Assembly: GCF_026460985.1 (NCBI RefSeq) | Contig: NZ_JAPKNM010000017.1 | Coordinates: forward strand, 1-51,722 | Source of the DNA: Sphingomonas sp. | Lineage (GTDB): Bacteria; Pseudomonadota; Alphaproteobacteria; Sphingomonadales; Sphingomonadaceae | Direction of reading: 5' to 3' | Length of the DNA stretch: 51,722 bases | Part shown: positions 34,249 through 41,596 of the stretch, in pieces | Layout: each line of letters opens with the position of its first letter | How positions within the stretch are numbered: position 1 is the stretch's first letter | Program-made: the position numbers and the translations under genes | Notes under the pieces: generated by a model | Database searches by the model: none | What the model was told of the DNA's origin: nothing | What the model saw: the letters and a program-made list of their open reading frames with translations, nothing else

Positions 34249-35880
34249 TCAGCCATAGAGCGCCTCCTTGAACGGCTCCATGCCGATGCGGCGATAGGTG
34301 TCGAGGAAGCGCTCGCCCTCGGCGCGTTCGCGCAGATAGACGTTGGTGGCCTTCTCGACCGCGTCGACGATGCCGTCCTCGGAGAAGCCGGGGCCGGTGA
34401 TCTTGGCGAGGCTGACATCCTCCGCCCCAGATCCGCCGAGCAGCAATTGGTAGTTCTCGGTGCCTTTGCGGTCGACGCCGAGGATGCCGATATGCCCGGC
34501 ATGATGGTGGCCGCAGGCGTTGATGCAGCCGCTGATCTTGAGCTTGAGCTCGCCCAGGTCGCGCTGGCGGCCGAGATCGGCGAAGCGCGTCGCGATCTTC
34601 TGCGCGACCGGTATCGAGCGGGCGTTGGCGAGGCTGCAATAATCGAGGCCCGGGCAGGCGATGATGTCGCTGATCAGGTCGAGATTCGCCTCGGCGAGCC
34701 CCGCGTCGCGGAGCTGCTCCCAGAGCGCGTAGAGATCCGCCTTGCGGACGTGCGGCAGGACGATGTTCTGCGCATGGGTGACGCGCAGCTCGTCGAAGCT
34801 GAGGCGCTCGGCGAGATCGGCCATCAGGTCGATCTGGTCGGCCGAGGCGTCGCCGGGGATGCCCCCGATCGGCTTGAGGCTGATCGTGACCACGGCATAG
34901 CCGAGCGCCTTGTGTGCGGAGACGTTCTGGTCGAGCCAGAGGGCGAAATCGGGGTCGCTGCGATCGAGCTCGTCGCCGAGGCCGGCCTCCCAGGCGGGCG
35001 GCGCGAAATAGGCGGCGATGCGGTCGAACTCGGCCTGGGGCGGATCGATGCCGAGCGCCTTGACCGCGACGAACTCCTCCTCGACCTGGCGGGCATATTC
35101 CTCGGGCCCGAGATCGTTGACGAGGATCTTGATCCGCGCCTTGTAGATGTTGTCGCGGCGGCCGTAGCGATTGTAGACGCGCAGGCAGGCCTCGAGATAG
35201 CTGAGCAGGTCTTCGAGGCGCACGAAGTCCTTGATCTCGGGCGCGACCATCGGCGTTCGGCCCATGCCGCCGCCGACGAAGACCTTGGCGCCGTGCACGC
35301 CGTCGTTGTCGACGATCTGGATGCCGATATCGTGGAGGCGCATCGCCGCGCGGTCCTCGTCCGCGGCGATCACCGCGATCTTGAACTTCCGGGGCAAATA
35401 GCTGAATTCGGGGTGGAAGGTGCTCCACTGGCGGAGGAGCTCCGCCCAGGGGCGCGGATCGGTGACTTCGTCGGCGGCGGCGCCGGCGAACTGGTCCGAG
35501 CTGATGTTGCGGATGCAATTGCCGCTGGTCTGGATGGCGTGCATCTCGACCGTGGCGAGATCCGCAAGGATGTCCGGCGCGTCCTCGAGCTTGATCCAGT
35601 TGTACTGGATGTTCTGGCGCGTGGTGAAATGGCCGTAGCCGCGATCGTATTTGCGCGCGATCGTGGCGAGCATCCGCATCTGGCGGCTGTCGAGCGTGCC
35701 ATAGGGGACCGCCACGCGCAGCATGTACGCGTGAAGCTGGAGATAGAGCCCGTTCATCAGCCGCAGCGGCTTGAACTGGTCCTCGGTGATCTGGCCGGCG
35801 AGGCGGCGCGCCACCTGGTCGCGGAACTCCTCGACGCGGCTGGCGACGATCGAGTGGTCGTACTGGTCGTATTTGTACAT
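34249..35880 (-). CDS. cysI: assimilatory sulfite reductase hemoprotein (nitrite/sulfite reductase family)
   Basis: The 543-aa enzyme reduces sulfite to sulfide with siroheme and a [4Fe-4S] cluster. It has TTRQNIQYNWIKLED, the substrate-binding block TSGNCIRNISSDQFAG, the ferredoxin-like repeats, and the cluster cysteines as CPGLDYC and CINAC within KISGCINACGHHHAGHIGIL. Gene context with cobA (siroheme) and cysH argues for sulfite rather than nitrite as substrate. The ATG at 35880 is the first Met of the family start MYKYDQYDHSIV. No cysJ-type flavoprotein is nearby, so the electron donor (ferredoxin or a flavoprotein elsewhere) is unknown. Confidence 0.95.
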   Translation of the reverse strand: MYKYDQYDHSIVASRVEEFRDQVARRLAGQITEDQFKPLRLMNGLYLQLHAYMLRVAVPYGTLDSRQMRMLATIARKYDRGYGHFTTRQNIQYNWIKLEDAPDILADLATVEMHAIQTSGNCIRNISSDQFAGAAADEVTDPRPWAELLRQWSTFHPEFSYLPRKFKIAVIAADEDRAAMRLHDIGIQIVDNDGVHGAKVFVGGGMGRTPMVAPEIKDFVRLEDLLSYLEACLRVYNRYGRRDNIYKARIKILVNDLGPEEYARQVEEEFVAVKALGIDPPQAEFDRIAAYFAPPAWEAGLGDELDRSDPDFALWLDQNVSAHKALGYAVVTISLKPIGGIPGDASADQIDLMADLAERLSFDELRVTHAQNIVLPHVRKADLYALWEQLRDAGLAEANLDLISDIIACPGLDYCSLANARSIPVAQKIATRFADLGRQRDLGELKLKISGCINACGHHHAGHIGILGVDRKGTENYQLLLGGSGAEDVSLAKITGPGFSEDGIVDAVEKATNVYLRERAEGERFLDTYRRIGMEPFKEALYG

Positions 35881-35903
35881 CAGCTTGTGGCCTGAATTTG
35901 ATT

Positions 35904-36100
35904 CACGCGGAGGCGCGGAGGCGCGAAAAAAATGGGTTCGCGCAGAGGCGCAGAGGACGCAGAGAAGAAGATGCGCGCGGCAGCCCGCTTTCCATTCCAG
36001 TCGCGAGTGGATGAAAGGCTGCTGGCGCAGCCGAGCGCGACATCTCTGTGCTCTCTGCGCCTCTGCGCGAACGCACTCTTTTCCTCCGCGCCTCCGCGTG
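35904..36100. repeat. long inverted repeat (CGCAGAGGCGCAGAGG type) inside the cys operon
   Basis: The 226-bp gap between DUF2849 and cysI is filled by an imperfect inverted repeat of about 60 bp per arm (35904-35965 and 36043-36100). Arm modules are CGCGGAGGCGCGGAGG and CGCAGAGGCGCAGAGG; a unique centre of about 75 bp separates them. Similar repeats occur across many bacterial genomes between genes. It is in the middle of an otherwise compact operon. Confidence 0.8.
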
Positions 36101-36106
36101 CGAAAA

Positions 36107-36403
36107 TCATATCACCCAGCTCCCTGCGTTCGGGTCCGCGGGCTTCAGCGTGAGGTCGGCGCGGACGGTGGGGCCGAGCGCGCGGATGCGGTCCTTGATG
36201 TGCGCGGGGCGAGGGCCTTCGGGCGTCTCGGTCGCGTCGATCACATAGGGCGCGTTGACCCGGCGCGCGCCTTCCTCGGCATGCGCGATCGCCTCGCCCT
36301 GGTCGCCGACGTCGACGGCGTCCTCGACATGGCGCGACCAGCCGGTGCCGGTCCACCAGGTCACGTCGCCGGTGGCGAGGTCGTTTCCGGTCAGGAGCTT
36401 CAT
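36107..36403 (-). CDS. DUF2849 protein, sulfate-assimilation operon
   Basis: The 98-aa protein starts MKLLTGNDLATGDVTWWTGT and continues with EAIAHAEEGARRVNAPYVID and ALGPTVRADLTLKP, matching DUF2849, a small alphaproteobacterial family found between cobA/cysG and sulfite reductase. The role is unproven; linkage suggests help to siroheme or sulfite reductase function. It overlaps the cobA stop by 4 bp (ATGA), which fixes the start at 36403. Downstream lies the large repeat before cysI. Confidence 0.9.
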   Translation of the reverse strand: MKLLTGNDLATGDVTWWTGTGWSRHVEDAVDVGDQGEAIAHAEEGARRVNAPYVIDATETPEGPRPAHIKDRIRALGPTVRADLTLKPADPNAGSWVI

Positions 36404-37185
36404 GCGAGCGTCTCCGCGGTCTTGGCCCATTGAACGAGCTTGTCGTCGGCGTCGGACAGGCGGACGACCTCGCCGACGACGATGATCGAGGGGCTCTTCA
36501 CCTTCTCGCGCTCGACCATGTCGCCGAGATCGGCGAGCAGGGTGCGGATCGCGCGATGCCCCTCCAGCGTGGCGCGTTCGAGCACCGCGACGGGCATGTC
36601 GGGGGCGACGCCGTCGGCCATCAGCTTGTCGGCGATCTGCGGGCAGTTGGCGACGCCCATGTAGATGACCAAGGTGCGGCCCTTGCCGGCGAGGCCCGAC
36701 CAGTTCTGGTCGGACAGGCCCTTGCACTGGCCCGCGACGAAGCTGACCGCGCTCGACCAGTCGCGATGGGTGAGCGGCAGCATCGCCTCGGCGGCGGCGC
36801 CCAATGCGGCGGAGACGCCGGGGACGACCTCGACCGGCAGGCCGGCGGCGCGCACCGCTTCGACTTCCTCGCCGCCGCGGCCGAAGATGAACGGGTCGCC
36901 GCCCTTGAGGCGCACGACGATCGCGCCGGTCTTCACATGCGCGACGATCAGCGCGTTGATCGCTTCCTGGGGCAGGGTGTGGCGGTTGCGCTGCTTGGCG
37001 ACCGAGATGCGATGGGCCTGCGGGGCGAGATCGAGCACGCGCGGATCGACGAGGCCGTCATGGACGAGCACGTCGGCTGCGCGCAGCGCCTCGACCGCGC
37101 GCACGGTGAGCAGCCCAGGGTCGCCTGGACCGGCGCCGACGAGGATCACGCGACCGCGCGCGGAAGGGTCGAGCAGGGATGCCAT
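36400..37185 (-). CDS. cobA: uroporphyrinogen-III C-methyltransferase
   Basis: This SAM-dependent enzyme makes precorrin-2, the precursor of siroheme used by the sulfite reductase downstream. The 261-aa protein covers only the methyltransferase domain: VILVGAGPGDPGLLTVRAVE, VLVHDGLVDPRVL, VRLKGGDPFIFGRGGEEVEA, VEVVPGVSAALGAA, and LVIYMGVANCPQIADKL. The CysG dehydrogenase/ferrochelatase domains are missing and must be supplied elsewhere. The ATG at 37185 is taken as first gene of the cys operon. The upstream frame extension runs into a repeat and is rejected. Confidence 0.95.
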   Translation of the reverse strand: MASLLDPSARGRVILVGAGPGDPGLLTVRAVEALRAADVLVHDGLVDPRVLDLAPQAHRISVAKQRNRHTLPQEAINALIVAHVKTGAIVVRLKGGDPFIFGRGGEEVEAVRAAGLPVEVVPGVSAALGAAAEAMLPLTHRDWSSAVSFVAGQCKGLSDQNWSGLAGKGRTLVIYMGVANCPQIADKLMADGVAPDMPVAVLERATLEGHRAIRTLLADLGDMVEREKVKSPSIIVVGEVVRLSDADDKLVQWAKTAETLA

Positions 37186-37270
37186 GGCCCCGCAAATGGT
37201 GCGTCGGGGGATTCGCGGCAACGGATGGATGCTTTGCGCGGGTGTAGCGGAGCTATTGATGGGGCTTTTA

Positions 37271-37415
37271 AATCCTCCCCGGAACGGGGAGGGGGACCAT
37301 GCGAAGCATGGTGGAGGGGGCCCGCTGTCCGCTAGCGACATCGCTCGAGGAGGTCGGGGCCCCCTCCACCACGCCACTGCGTGGCGCGGTTCCCCTCCCC
37401 GTTCCGGGGAGGATT
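37271..37415. repeat. CCTCCCC-type inverted repeat between cobA and the mannanase gene
   Basis: Arms starting AATCCTCCCCGGAACGGGGA (37271-37296) and ending CCGTTCCGGGGAGGATT (37391-37415) are complementary over about 25 bp, with internal inverted pieces (GGTGGAGGGGGCCC and GGGCCCCCTCCACC, and a CATGCGAAGCATG hairpin). The second arm ends one base before the mannanase stop codon, so it would lie at the 3' end of that mRNA and in front of the cobA promoter. Confidence 0.8.
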
Positions 37416-37416
37416 T

Positions 37417-38760
37417 TCAGGAGGCGATCGGTTCGCCTACTGTCGCCAGCGCTTTCGCATGCGCCGCGATCACCGCGCGGGTGCTCGCGTCGCTGTCGAA
37501 CACCCCGTACCAGCCCTGCGGCTCGTGCGGCGGATCGCCTAGCCAGGCAGTCTCGCCCGGGCGGAAGCGATGGTCGCCATGGACCGCGCGGCCCGCGCCG
37601 TTCCACGCCCAGAAATTCGAGCCGGCGACCGGGCCGCCGGTGCGCACGCTGTTGAGCACCGCGTCGTAGATCTGCTGGTAATACAGGTCCTTGAAGTGCG
37701 TACTTGCCTCCGGATCGTAACCACCGCCGTCGCGTGGATAACCGAATTCCTCGATCACCAGCGGCTTGCCGATCTCGCGGGCCAGCGCCTGGTGCTGCTG
37801 GAGATATTCTGCGACCTTCGCCGTGGCGGCGGCGTGGGTGCCCGGGATGTCCTTCGCGTCGACCCAGCTCCAGTTGAGCGGCCAGATATGCGTGGTGAGA
37901 TAGTCGATCTCGGGGAAGGCATGCGTCTTGCGGAAGATGTCGGCGCTCTCGACGCTGCCCTTCAGCCCCTCGCTGCCGGTCGAGACGAGGTGGTTGCGGT
38001 CGATCGACTTGATCAGCCTCGCGGTGCCCTGGATCCAGGCATGGAAGGCGGGGAGCAGGGGCGCGGCGGTGGCGGCGTCGCCGGCGGGGCGGGGCTCATT
38101 GGCGAGCTGCCACGCCATGATCGTCGGATCGTCGCGATAGGCGGTGCCGGTCACGCCATTGGCGCGGCCGACGATCGCGCGGACCCAGTCGTCGTAGAGC
38201 GCGACCGCCTTGGGGTTCGCGTAGAACTGGGCGGTGGCGTTGGCGAAGGCGGGCCAGGGATGCGCCGGGTCGTTCGCGTCCATATATTTGCCGGTGACGT
38301 AATAGAGATAGGTCATCATGCCGCCCGACCATTCCCAGAAATTGGTCAGGTAGAGCACGGCCTTCATGTTCCGCTTCGCCATTTCGGCGAGGCAATGGTC
38401 CAGCCCGTCGAGCAACGCGGGGTTCCAGACATTGCCGCGGTCGCGGAAGCCGGGGCGGACCGAGTTCTTGAGCGGCGAGGTCTCGGCCGAGGCAAGGATG
38501 CGCAGGTTGGCGACGCCCATCGCGGCGAGCGCATCGAGCTCGCGGGCGAGGCGATCGCGGTTGCCGAACTCGGCCGATGCACCGAGCCAGGCGCCGTACC
38601 AGAGGTTCGCGCCGGCGAAGCGATAGGGCTTGCCGTCGAGCGTCAGCCGCGTGCCTTCGCGCCGGACGAAGGCGGCGGGCGGCGCGGCGGCGGCGGCGGG
38701 CAGGCTCGTGGCGGCCGCCAGTGCTGCTGCGGTGCCGAGCACCGTTCTGCGCGTGACCAT
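37417..38760 (-). CDS. glycoside hydrolase family 5-type beta-mannanase, Tat-exported
   Basis: The 447-aa enzyme starts with a twin-arginine signal (MVTRRTVLGTAAALAAATSL) and an Ala-rich cleavage region. The catalytic domain fits GH5 subfamily 7 endo-beta-1,4-mannanases: PYRFAGANLWYGAWLG, LYLTNFWEWSGG, acid/base Glu222 in WQLANEPRP, THIWPLNWSW and nucleophile Glu338 in LVIEEFGYPRD. It would cleave mannan backbones outside the cytoplasm. No other mannan-utilisation or transport gene is adjacent. The substrate is inferred from subfamily resemblance; activity on other beta-glycans is possible. Confidence 0.9.
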   Translation of the reverse strand: MVTRRTVLGTAAALAAATSLPAAAAAPPAAFVRREGTRLTLDGKPYRFAGANLWYGAWLGASAEFGNRDRLARELDALAAMGVANLRILASAETSPLKNSVRPGFRDRGNVWNPALLDGLDHCLAEMAKRNMKAVLYLTNFWEWSGGMMTYLYYVTGKYMDANDPAHPWPAFANATAQFYANPKAVALYDDWVRAIVGRANGVTGTAYRDDPTIMAWQLANEPRPAGDAATAAPLLPAFHAWIQGTARLIKSIDRNHLVSTGSEGLKGSVESADIFRKTHAFPEIDYLTTHIWPLNWSWVDAKDIPGTHAAATAKVAEYLQQHQALAREIGKPLVIEEFGYPRDGGGYDPEASTHFKDLYYQQIYDAVLNSVRTGGPVAGSNFWAWNGAGRAVHGDHRFRPGETAWLGDPPHEPQGWYGVFDSDASTRAVIAAHAKALATVGEPIAS

Positions 38761-38810
38761 GACTTCCTCTCCCCGTCCGGTTTCGGGTGACGATAGCGGC
38801 GGAGAGGGAG

Positions 38811-38847
38811 CAAAGAAAAGCCCGCCGCCGAGCGATCGGCGACGGGC
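38811..38847 (-). terminator. Rho-independent terminator after the zf-TFIIB gene
   Basis: On the minus strand an 11-bp GC-rich stem (GCCCGTCGCCG / CGGCGGCGGGC, 38820-38847, one G-U pair) with a 6-nt loop is followed by TTTTCTTTG. It lies about 30 bp after the stop of the 38878-39174 gene and would end the DUF465-BI1-zf-TFIIB transcript before the mannanase gene. Confidence 0.85.
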
Positions 38848-38877
38848 GAGGTTCAAGCTGTTCGGGGAAAGGGGGGC

Positions 38878-39174
38878 TTAGTCGAACAGCTCTTCGAGGA
38901 AGGACTTGCGGCGCTTGTGGCCGTAATGGCCGCCATGATGCTGCTGGTGGTGGCGATCGTCATAGCGCGGGCGCTGCTCGGGCCAGGGCGCGGGCGCCGG
39001 CTGGCTCTGCTGGGGCTGAGGCGCCGACGAGGCGTTGCGCTCGATGATCTTGTCGAGCTCGCCGCGATCGAGCCAGACGCCGCGGCAGCTGGGGCAATGA
39101 TCGATCTCGATCCCCGAGCGCTCCATCGGCACCAGCTTGGTGCCGTCGACGGGGCAGGTGAAATTGCCGGTCAT
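38878..39174 (-). CDS. zf-TFIIB-type zinc-ribbon protein
   Basis: The 98-aa protein has an N-terminal zinc ribbon (FTCPVDGTKLVPMERSGIEI followed by DHCPSCRGVWLDRGELDKII), matching the zf-TFIIB domain. A low-complexity Gln/Pro linker and a His/Tyr-rich tail (HHQQHHGGHYGHKRRKS) follow. Only three cysteines are in the ribbon (CPVD, CPSC), with Asp or His probably completing the site. The function is unknown. It is 5 bp downstream of the Bax-inhibitor-like gene, so it is co-transcribed, and a terminator follows. Confidence 0.88.
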   Translation of the reverse strand: MTGNFTCPVDGTKLVPMERSGIEIDHCPSCRGVWLDRGELDKIIERNASSAPQPQQSQPAPAPWPEQRPRYDDRHHQQHHGGHYGHKRRKSFLEELFD

Positions 39175-39179
39175 GTACG

Positions 39180-39893
39180 TTACTCCCGTTCGCCCATGAG
39201 CCCCAGCAGCAGCTGGAACATGTTGATGAGGTTCAGATAGAGCGACAGCGCGCCCATGATCGCGAGCTTCTCGGCCGCCTGGCTATTGCCATAGACGATA
39301 TACTCGCTCTTCAGCCGCTGCGTATCCCAGGCGGTGAGGCCCGCGAACACCGCGACGCCGACCACCGAGAGAGCGATCTGGAGCAGGCCCGAGCCGAGGA
39401 ACAGATTGACCAGGCTCGCGCCGATCACTGCGATCAGGCCGACGAAGAGGAAGGTCCCCATGCCGGTCAGGTCGCGCTTCGTCGTGTAGCCCCACAGGCT
39501 GAGGCCGGCGAACATCGCCGCGGCGGTGAAGAAGGCCAGCGCGATGCTGGGGCCGGTGAAGGCGAAGAAGATGCTCGCCATCGACACGCCCATCACGCCC
39601 GCGAAGGCGAAGAAGGCCGTGCGCGCGCCGGCGGTGGTCATCCGCTCCACCCGGAAGGTGAAGAAGAAGATGAAGGCGAGCGGGGCCAGCATCGCGACCC
39701 ACTTCAGCGGCGTGCCGAAGATCAACGCGGCCAGCGGCGGCGTGCTGGCGACGAGCAGGGCGACCAGGCCGGTGATGGCGAGGCCGATCCCCATGTTGCG
39801 ATAGATGCCGAGCATGTGCCGGCGCAGGCCCTCATCGTAGCGGACCTGCGCGGCGGCGGCGGCGCTTCGGTTGAAGGCGGAAAGATTGTCCAC
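39180..39893 (-). CDS. Bax inhibitor-1 / YccA family membrane protein
   Basis: The 237-aa protein has seven predicted membrane helices and BI-1 family features: MLGIYRNMGIGLAITGLVAL at the start, GPSIALAFFTAAAMFAGLSL, WGYTTKRDLTGMGTFLFVGL, and DTQRLK near the C-terminal aspartates (LTAWDTQRLKSEY). Bacterial members (YetJ, YccA) are pH-sensitive calcium-leak proteins or regulators of FtsH. Which role applies here is not visible. It sits between the DUF465 gene and the zinc-ribbon gene in one minus-strand unit. Confidence 0.93.
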   Translation of the reverse strand: MDNLSAFNRSAAAAAQVRYDEGLRRHMLGIYRNMGIGLAITGLVALLVASTPPLAALIFGTPLKWVAMLAPLAFIFFFTFRVERMTTAGARTAFFAFAGVMGVSMASIFFAFTGPSIALAFFTAAAMFAGLSLWGYTTKRDLTGMGTFLFVGLIAVIGASLVNLFLGSGLLQIALSVVGVAVFAGLTAWDTQRLKSEYIVYGNSQAAEKLAIMGALSLYLNLINMFQLLLGLMGERE

Positions 39894-39905
39894 TTAAGGG
39901 TCTCC

Positions 39906-40133
39906 TCAGGCGTGACGCGCGCGGCGGATCGCGCCGCGGGCGATGCGGCGCATCTCGGCCGCGTCGGGGAAATGGCGGAACAGCCGGTCCTTGATCGCGA
40001 GCCGCTCCTTCTTGAGCCGAGTCAGGCGCAAGCGATCGGGTGCGCGACGAGCGAGCTCGCGGCGGATTTCGCGGTTCAGGACGCGGTGCGCGGCGATCAG
40101 CCGCTCGATAAGGTTACTCACATGCCACTCCAT
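39906..40133 (-). CDS. DUF465 (YdcH-like) small protein
   Basis: The 75-aa, Arg-rich helical protein matches DUF465: LIERLIAAHRVLNREIRREL, RLTRLKKERLAIKDRLFRHF and a basic tail. These small alpha-helical-hairpin proteins are often alphaproteobacterial and of unclear function. The ATG at 40133 starts MEWHVSNLIERL; a GTG four codons later (VSNLIERL) is an alternative. It leads the three-gene minus-strand unit with the BI-1 and zinc-ribbon genes. Confidence 0.8.
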   Translation of the reverse strand: MEWHVSNLIERLIAAHRVLNREIRRELARRAPDRLRLTRLKKERLAIKDRLFRHFPDAAEMRRIARGAIRRARHA

Positions 40134-40495
40134 CGACAGTTACATCGATCGAGCCGGTTCTTCGGTGAGGGGTGGTGACGGACAGCCGTCAAACCTGCAC
40201 CGAGCTAGCTCGATGCGGTCCGACATCACGGAGCTTCAGATGAAGCCGCCGCCAGAGGGGCCCGGTCCCGCAAGCCTGAATCTAGGGGGTGGGGGTTAAG
40301 GATTCAATGCCCGGTTTGCAGGGCATCGTAACAAAATGTTGCCGGAGCGACGCCATCAATCACGTCATCCCCGCGAAAGCGGGGACCCATCTCCGGCACC
40401 CTCAGCGCGCACAACGGCCGTTGTATCGCTTGGCACGCGCACGAGATGGGTCCCCGCTTTCGCGGGGATGACGTGGAGGAGTGCGGCGCGAGGCG
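40134..40495. other. 362-bp gene-free gap
   Basis: Between DUF465 and the 66-aa gene there is no convincing frame. The right half holds the perfect 33-bp inverted repeat described separately. The left half (40134-40360) should contain the promoter of the DUF465 operon, but no -35/-10 pair stood out; nothing else was recognised. Confidence 0.5.
40361..40475. repeat. perfect 33-bp inverted repeat (CGTCATCCC type)
   Basis: The arm at 40361-40393, beginning CACGTCATCCCCGCGAAAG, has an exact reverse complement at 40443-40475; 49 bp of different sequence lie between. Each arm is itself a hairpin (CCCCGC-GAAA-GCGGGG). It is the best preserved of a family that also occurs at 8.0 and 46.4 kb. Perfect identity suggests recent duplication or gene conversion. 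Confidence 0.9.
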
Positions 40496-40696
40496 CTATT
40501 TCTTCGGGGTCACCCAGACCGACACCGGCACCACGACCTTGCCGGGCGCGGGCTTGCCGATGTCGACGCGGTCGGCGGTGACGAGCTCGCCGCTCTCGAG
40601 CGTGAACGAGGCCCAGGGCTTGGGCATGCGGCCGAAGGTCATCCTCTGGATCGGCTGGCCGGTGGTGGAGTTCATGATGGTGGCGATGACGGGCAT
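40496..40696 (-). CDS. hypothetical protein (66 aa)
   Basis: The frame gives a 66-residue protein with a plausible fold start (MPVIATIMNSTTGQPIQRMT) and strand-forming segments (SFTLESGELVTADRVDIGKP, VVVPVSVWVTPKK). No family is recognised and no strong ribosome site is visible. It is divergent from the ArsR operon, and its promoter would share the ArsR operator region. The coding potential is moderate: codon third positions are GC-rich and the frame is open throughout. Confidence 0.55.
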   Translation of the reverse strand: MPVIATIMNSTTGQPIQRMTFGRMPKPWASFTLESGELVTADRVDIGKPAPGKVVVPVSVWVTPKK

Positions 40697-40754
40697 GCGC
40701 GGCCGATAGCGAGCCGCTTCGCCTTCTGTCCAGCGGCGAAGAGTCTGTTAGAAA

Positions 40755-40792
40755 CATTAGCATTGACTAATGCATTAGCGATGGCTAATTAT
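40755..40792 (+). promoter_or_regulatory. two abutting 18-bp operators overlapping the arsR promoter
   Basis: CATTAG-N6-CTAATG (40755-40772) is followed without a gap by CATTAG-N6-CTAATT (40773-40790): two copies of one inverted repeat in tandem. The first covers the -35 TTGACT (40763-40768) and the second covers the -10 AATTAT (40787-40792, 18-bp spacing). The start codon follows 5 bases later. This is what an autorepressing ArsR dimer site would look like. Confidence 0.75.
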
Positions 40793-40797
40793 GAGCC

Positions 40798-41127
40798 ATG
40801 CTACAGACCAGCCCGATCGATTCCGTCATGCGTGCGCTCGCCGATCCGACGCGGCGCGCGGTGTTCGAGCGCGTCGCCCGCGCGCAGGAGATCAACGTCG
40901 CAGAGCTGACCCGGGCGAGCGGCGTGACGCAGGGCGCGGTGTCGCAGCATCTCAAATCGCTCAAGCTGGCCGGGCTGGTCGCCGAGCGTCCGCAGGGGCG
41001 CAACGTCTTCTATCGCGCGCGGCCCGAGGGGCTCGCGCCGCTGTTCGACTGGCTGAGCCATTACGACGTCTTCTGGCGCGATCGCTTCGCCGACCTGCGT
41101 ACGCTTCTCAAGGAGATCGATCCATGA
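40798..41127 (+). CDS. ArsR-family transcriptional repressor
   Basis: The 109-aa winged-helix protein starts MLQTSPIDSVMRALADPTRR and has the ArsR recognition region ELTRASGVTQGAVSQHLKSLKLAGLVAERP and wing QGRNVFYRARPEGL. The metal-binding ELCVC motif is absent. The downstream genes (SRPBCC, DUF899) suggest it belongs to the non-metal ArsR group that controls AHSA1/DUF899 operons. There is no ribosome site before ATG 40798 and the -10 lies 5 bases upstream, so the mRNA is probably leaderless. Its stop overlaps the next start by 4 bp. Confidence 0.94.
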   Translation: MLQTSPIDSVMRALADPTRRAVFERVARAQEINVAELTRASGVTQGAVSQHLKSLKLAGLVAERPQGRNVFYRARPEGLAPLFDWLSHYDVFWRDRFADLRTLLKEIDP

Positions 41128-41594
41128 ACGACACCACATTGCAGACCCGCGCCCGCGAGATCGTGGTCGACGAGGTCTTCCCGCACGCGCCGGAGACGAT
41201 CTGGCGGACACTGACCTCAGGCGCACTGATGGCGCGGTGGCTGGGTATGGTGCCGACCGACTTCGAGCCGGTGCCGGGCAGCCGCTTCACCTACCAGACC
41301 ACGCCGGCCGGCGAGTGGGACGGCACGATCCAGTGCGAAGTGCTGGAGGCGATCCCCAACCAGCGCTTCGTCTATTCGTGGAAGGGCGGGCATGCGGGCA
41401 ATGCCGGCTATGGCTCGCTCCTCGACACGATCGTCACCTTCACGCTCGAGGAAGCCGAGGGCGGCACGCGCCTCCGGCTCGTCCATTCGGGCTTCGTCCT
41501 GCCGCGCAACGACACCGCCTACGAGCGGATGAGCGGCGGCTGGCTCAAGGTCGTCCCGCGCATCGGCGCGGTCACTGGCGAAGAGGAGCAGTGA
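41124..41594 (+). CDS. SRPBCC / AHSA1-family protein
   Basis: The 156-aa protein has the START-like fold of Aha1-type SRPBCC proteins: VFPHAPETIWRTLTSGALMA, RWLGMVPTDFEPVPGSRFTY, WDGTIQCEVLEAIPNQRFVY, WKGG and TLEEAEGGTRLRLVHSGF. Such proteins hold hydrophobic ligands; the ligand is unknown. ArsR-SRPBCC pairs are common and are often co-regulated. The ATG overlaps the arsR stop (ATGA), and the DUF899 gene begins 2 bp after its stop. Confidence 0.93.
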   Translation: MNDTTLQTRAREIVVDEVFPHAPETIWRTLTSGALMARWLGMVPTDFEPVPGSRFTYQTTPAGEWDGTIQCEVLEAIPNQRFVYSWKGGHAGNAGYGSLLDTIVTFTLEEAEGGTRLRLVHSGFVLPRNDTAYERMSGGWLKVVPRIGAVTGEEEQ

Positions 41595-41596
41595 GC

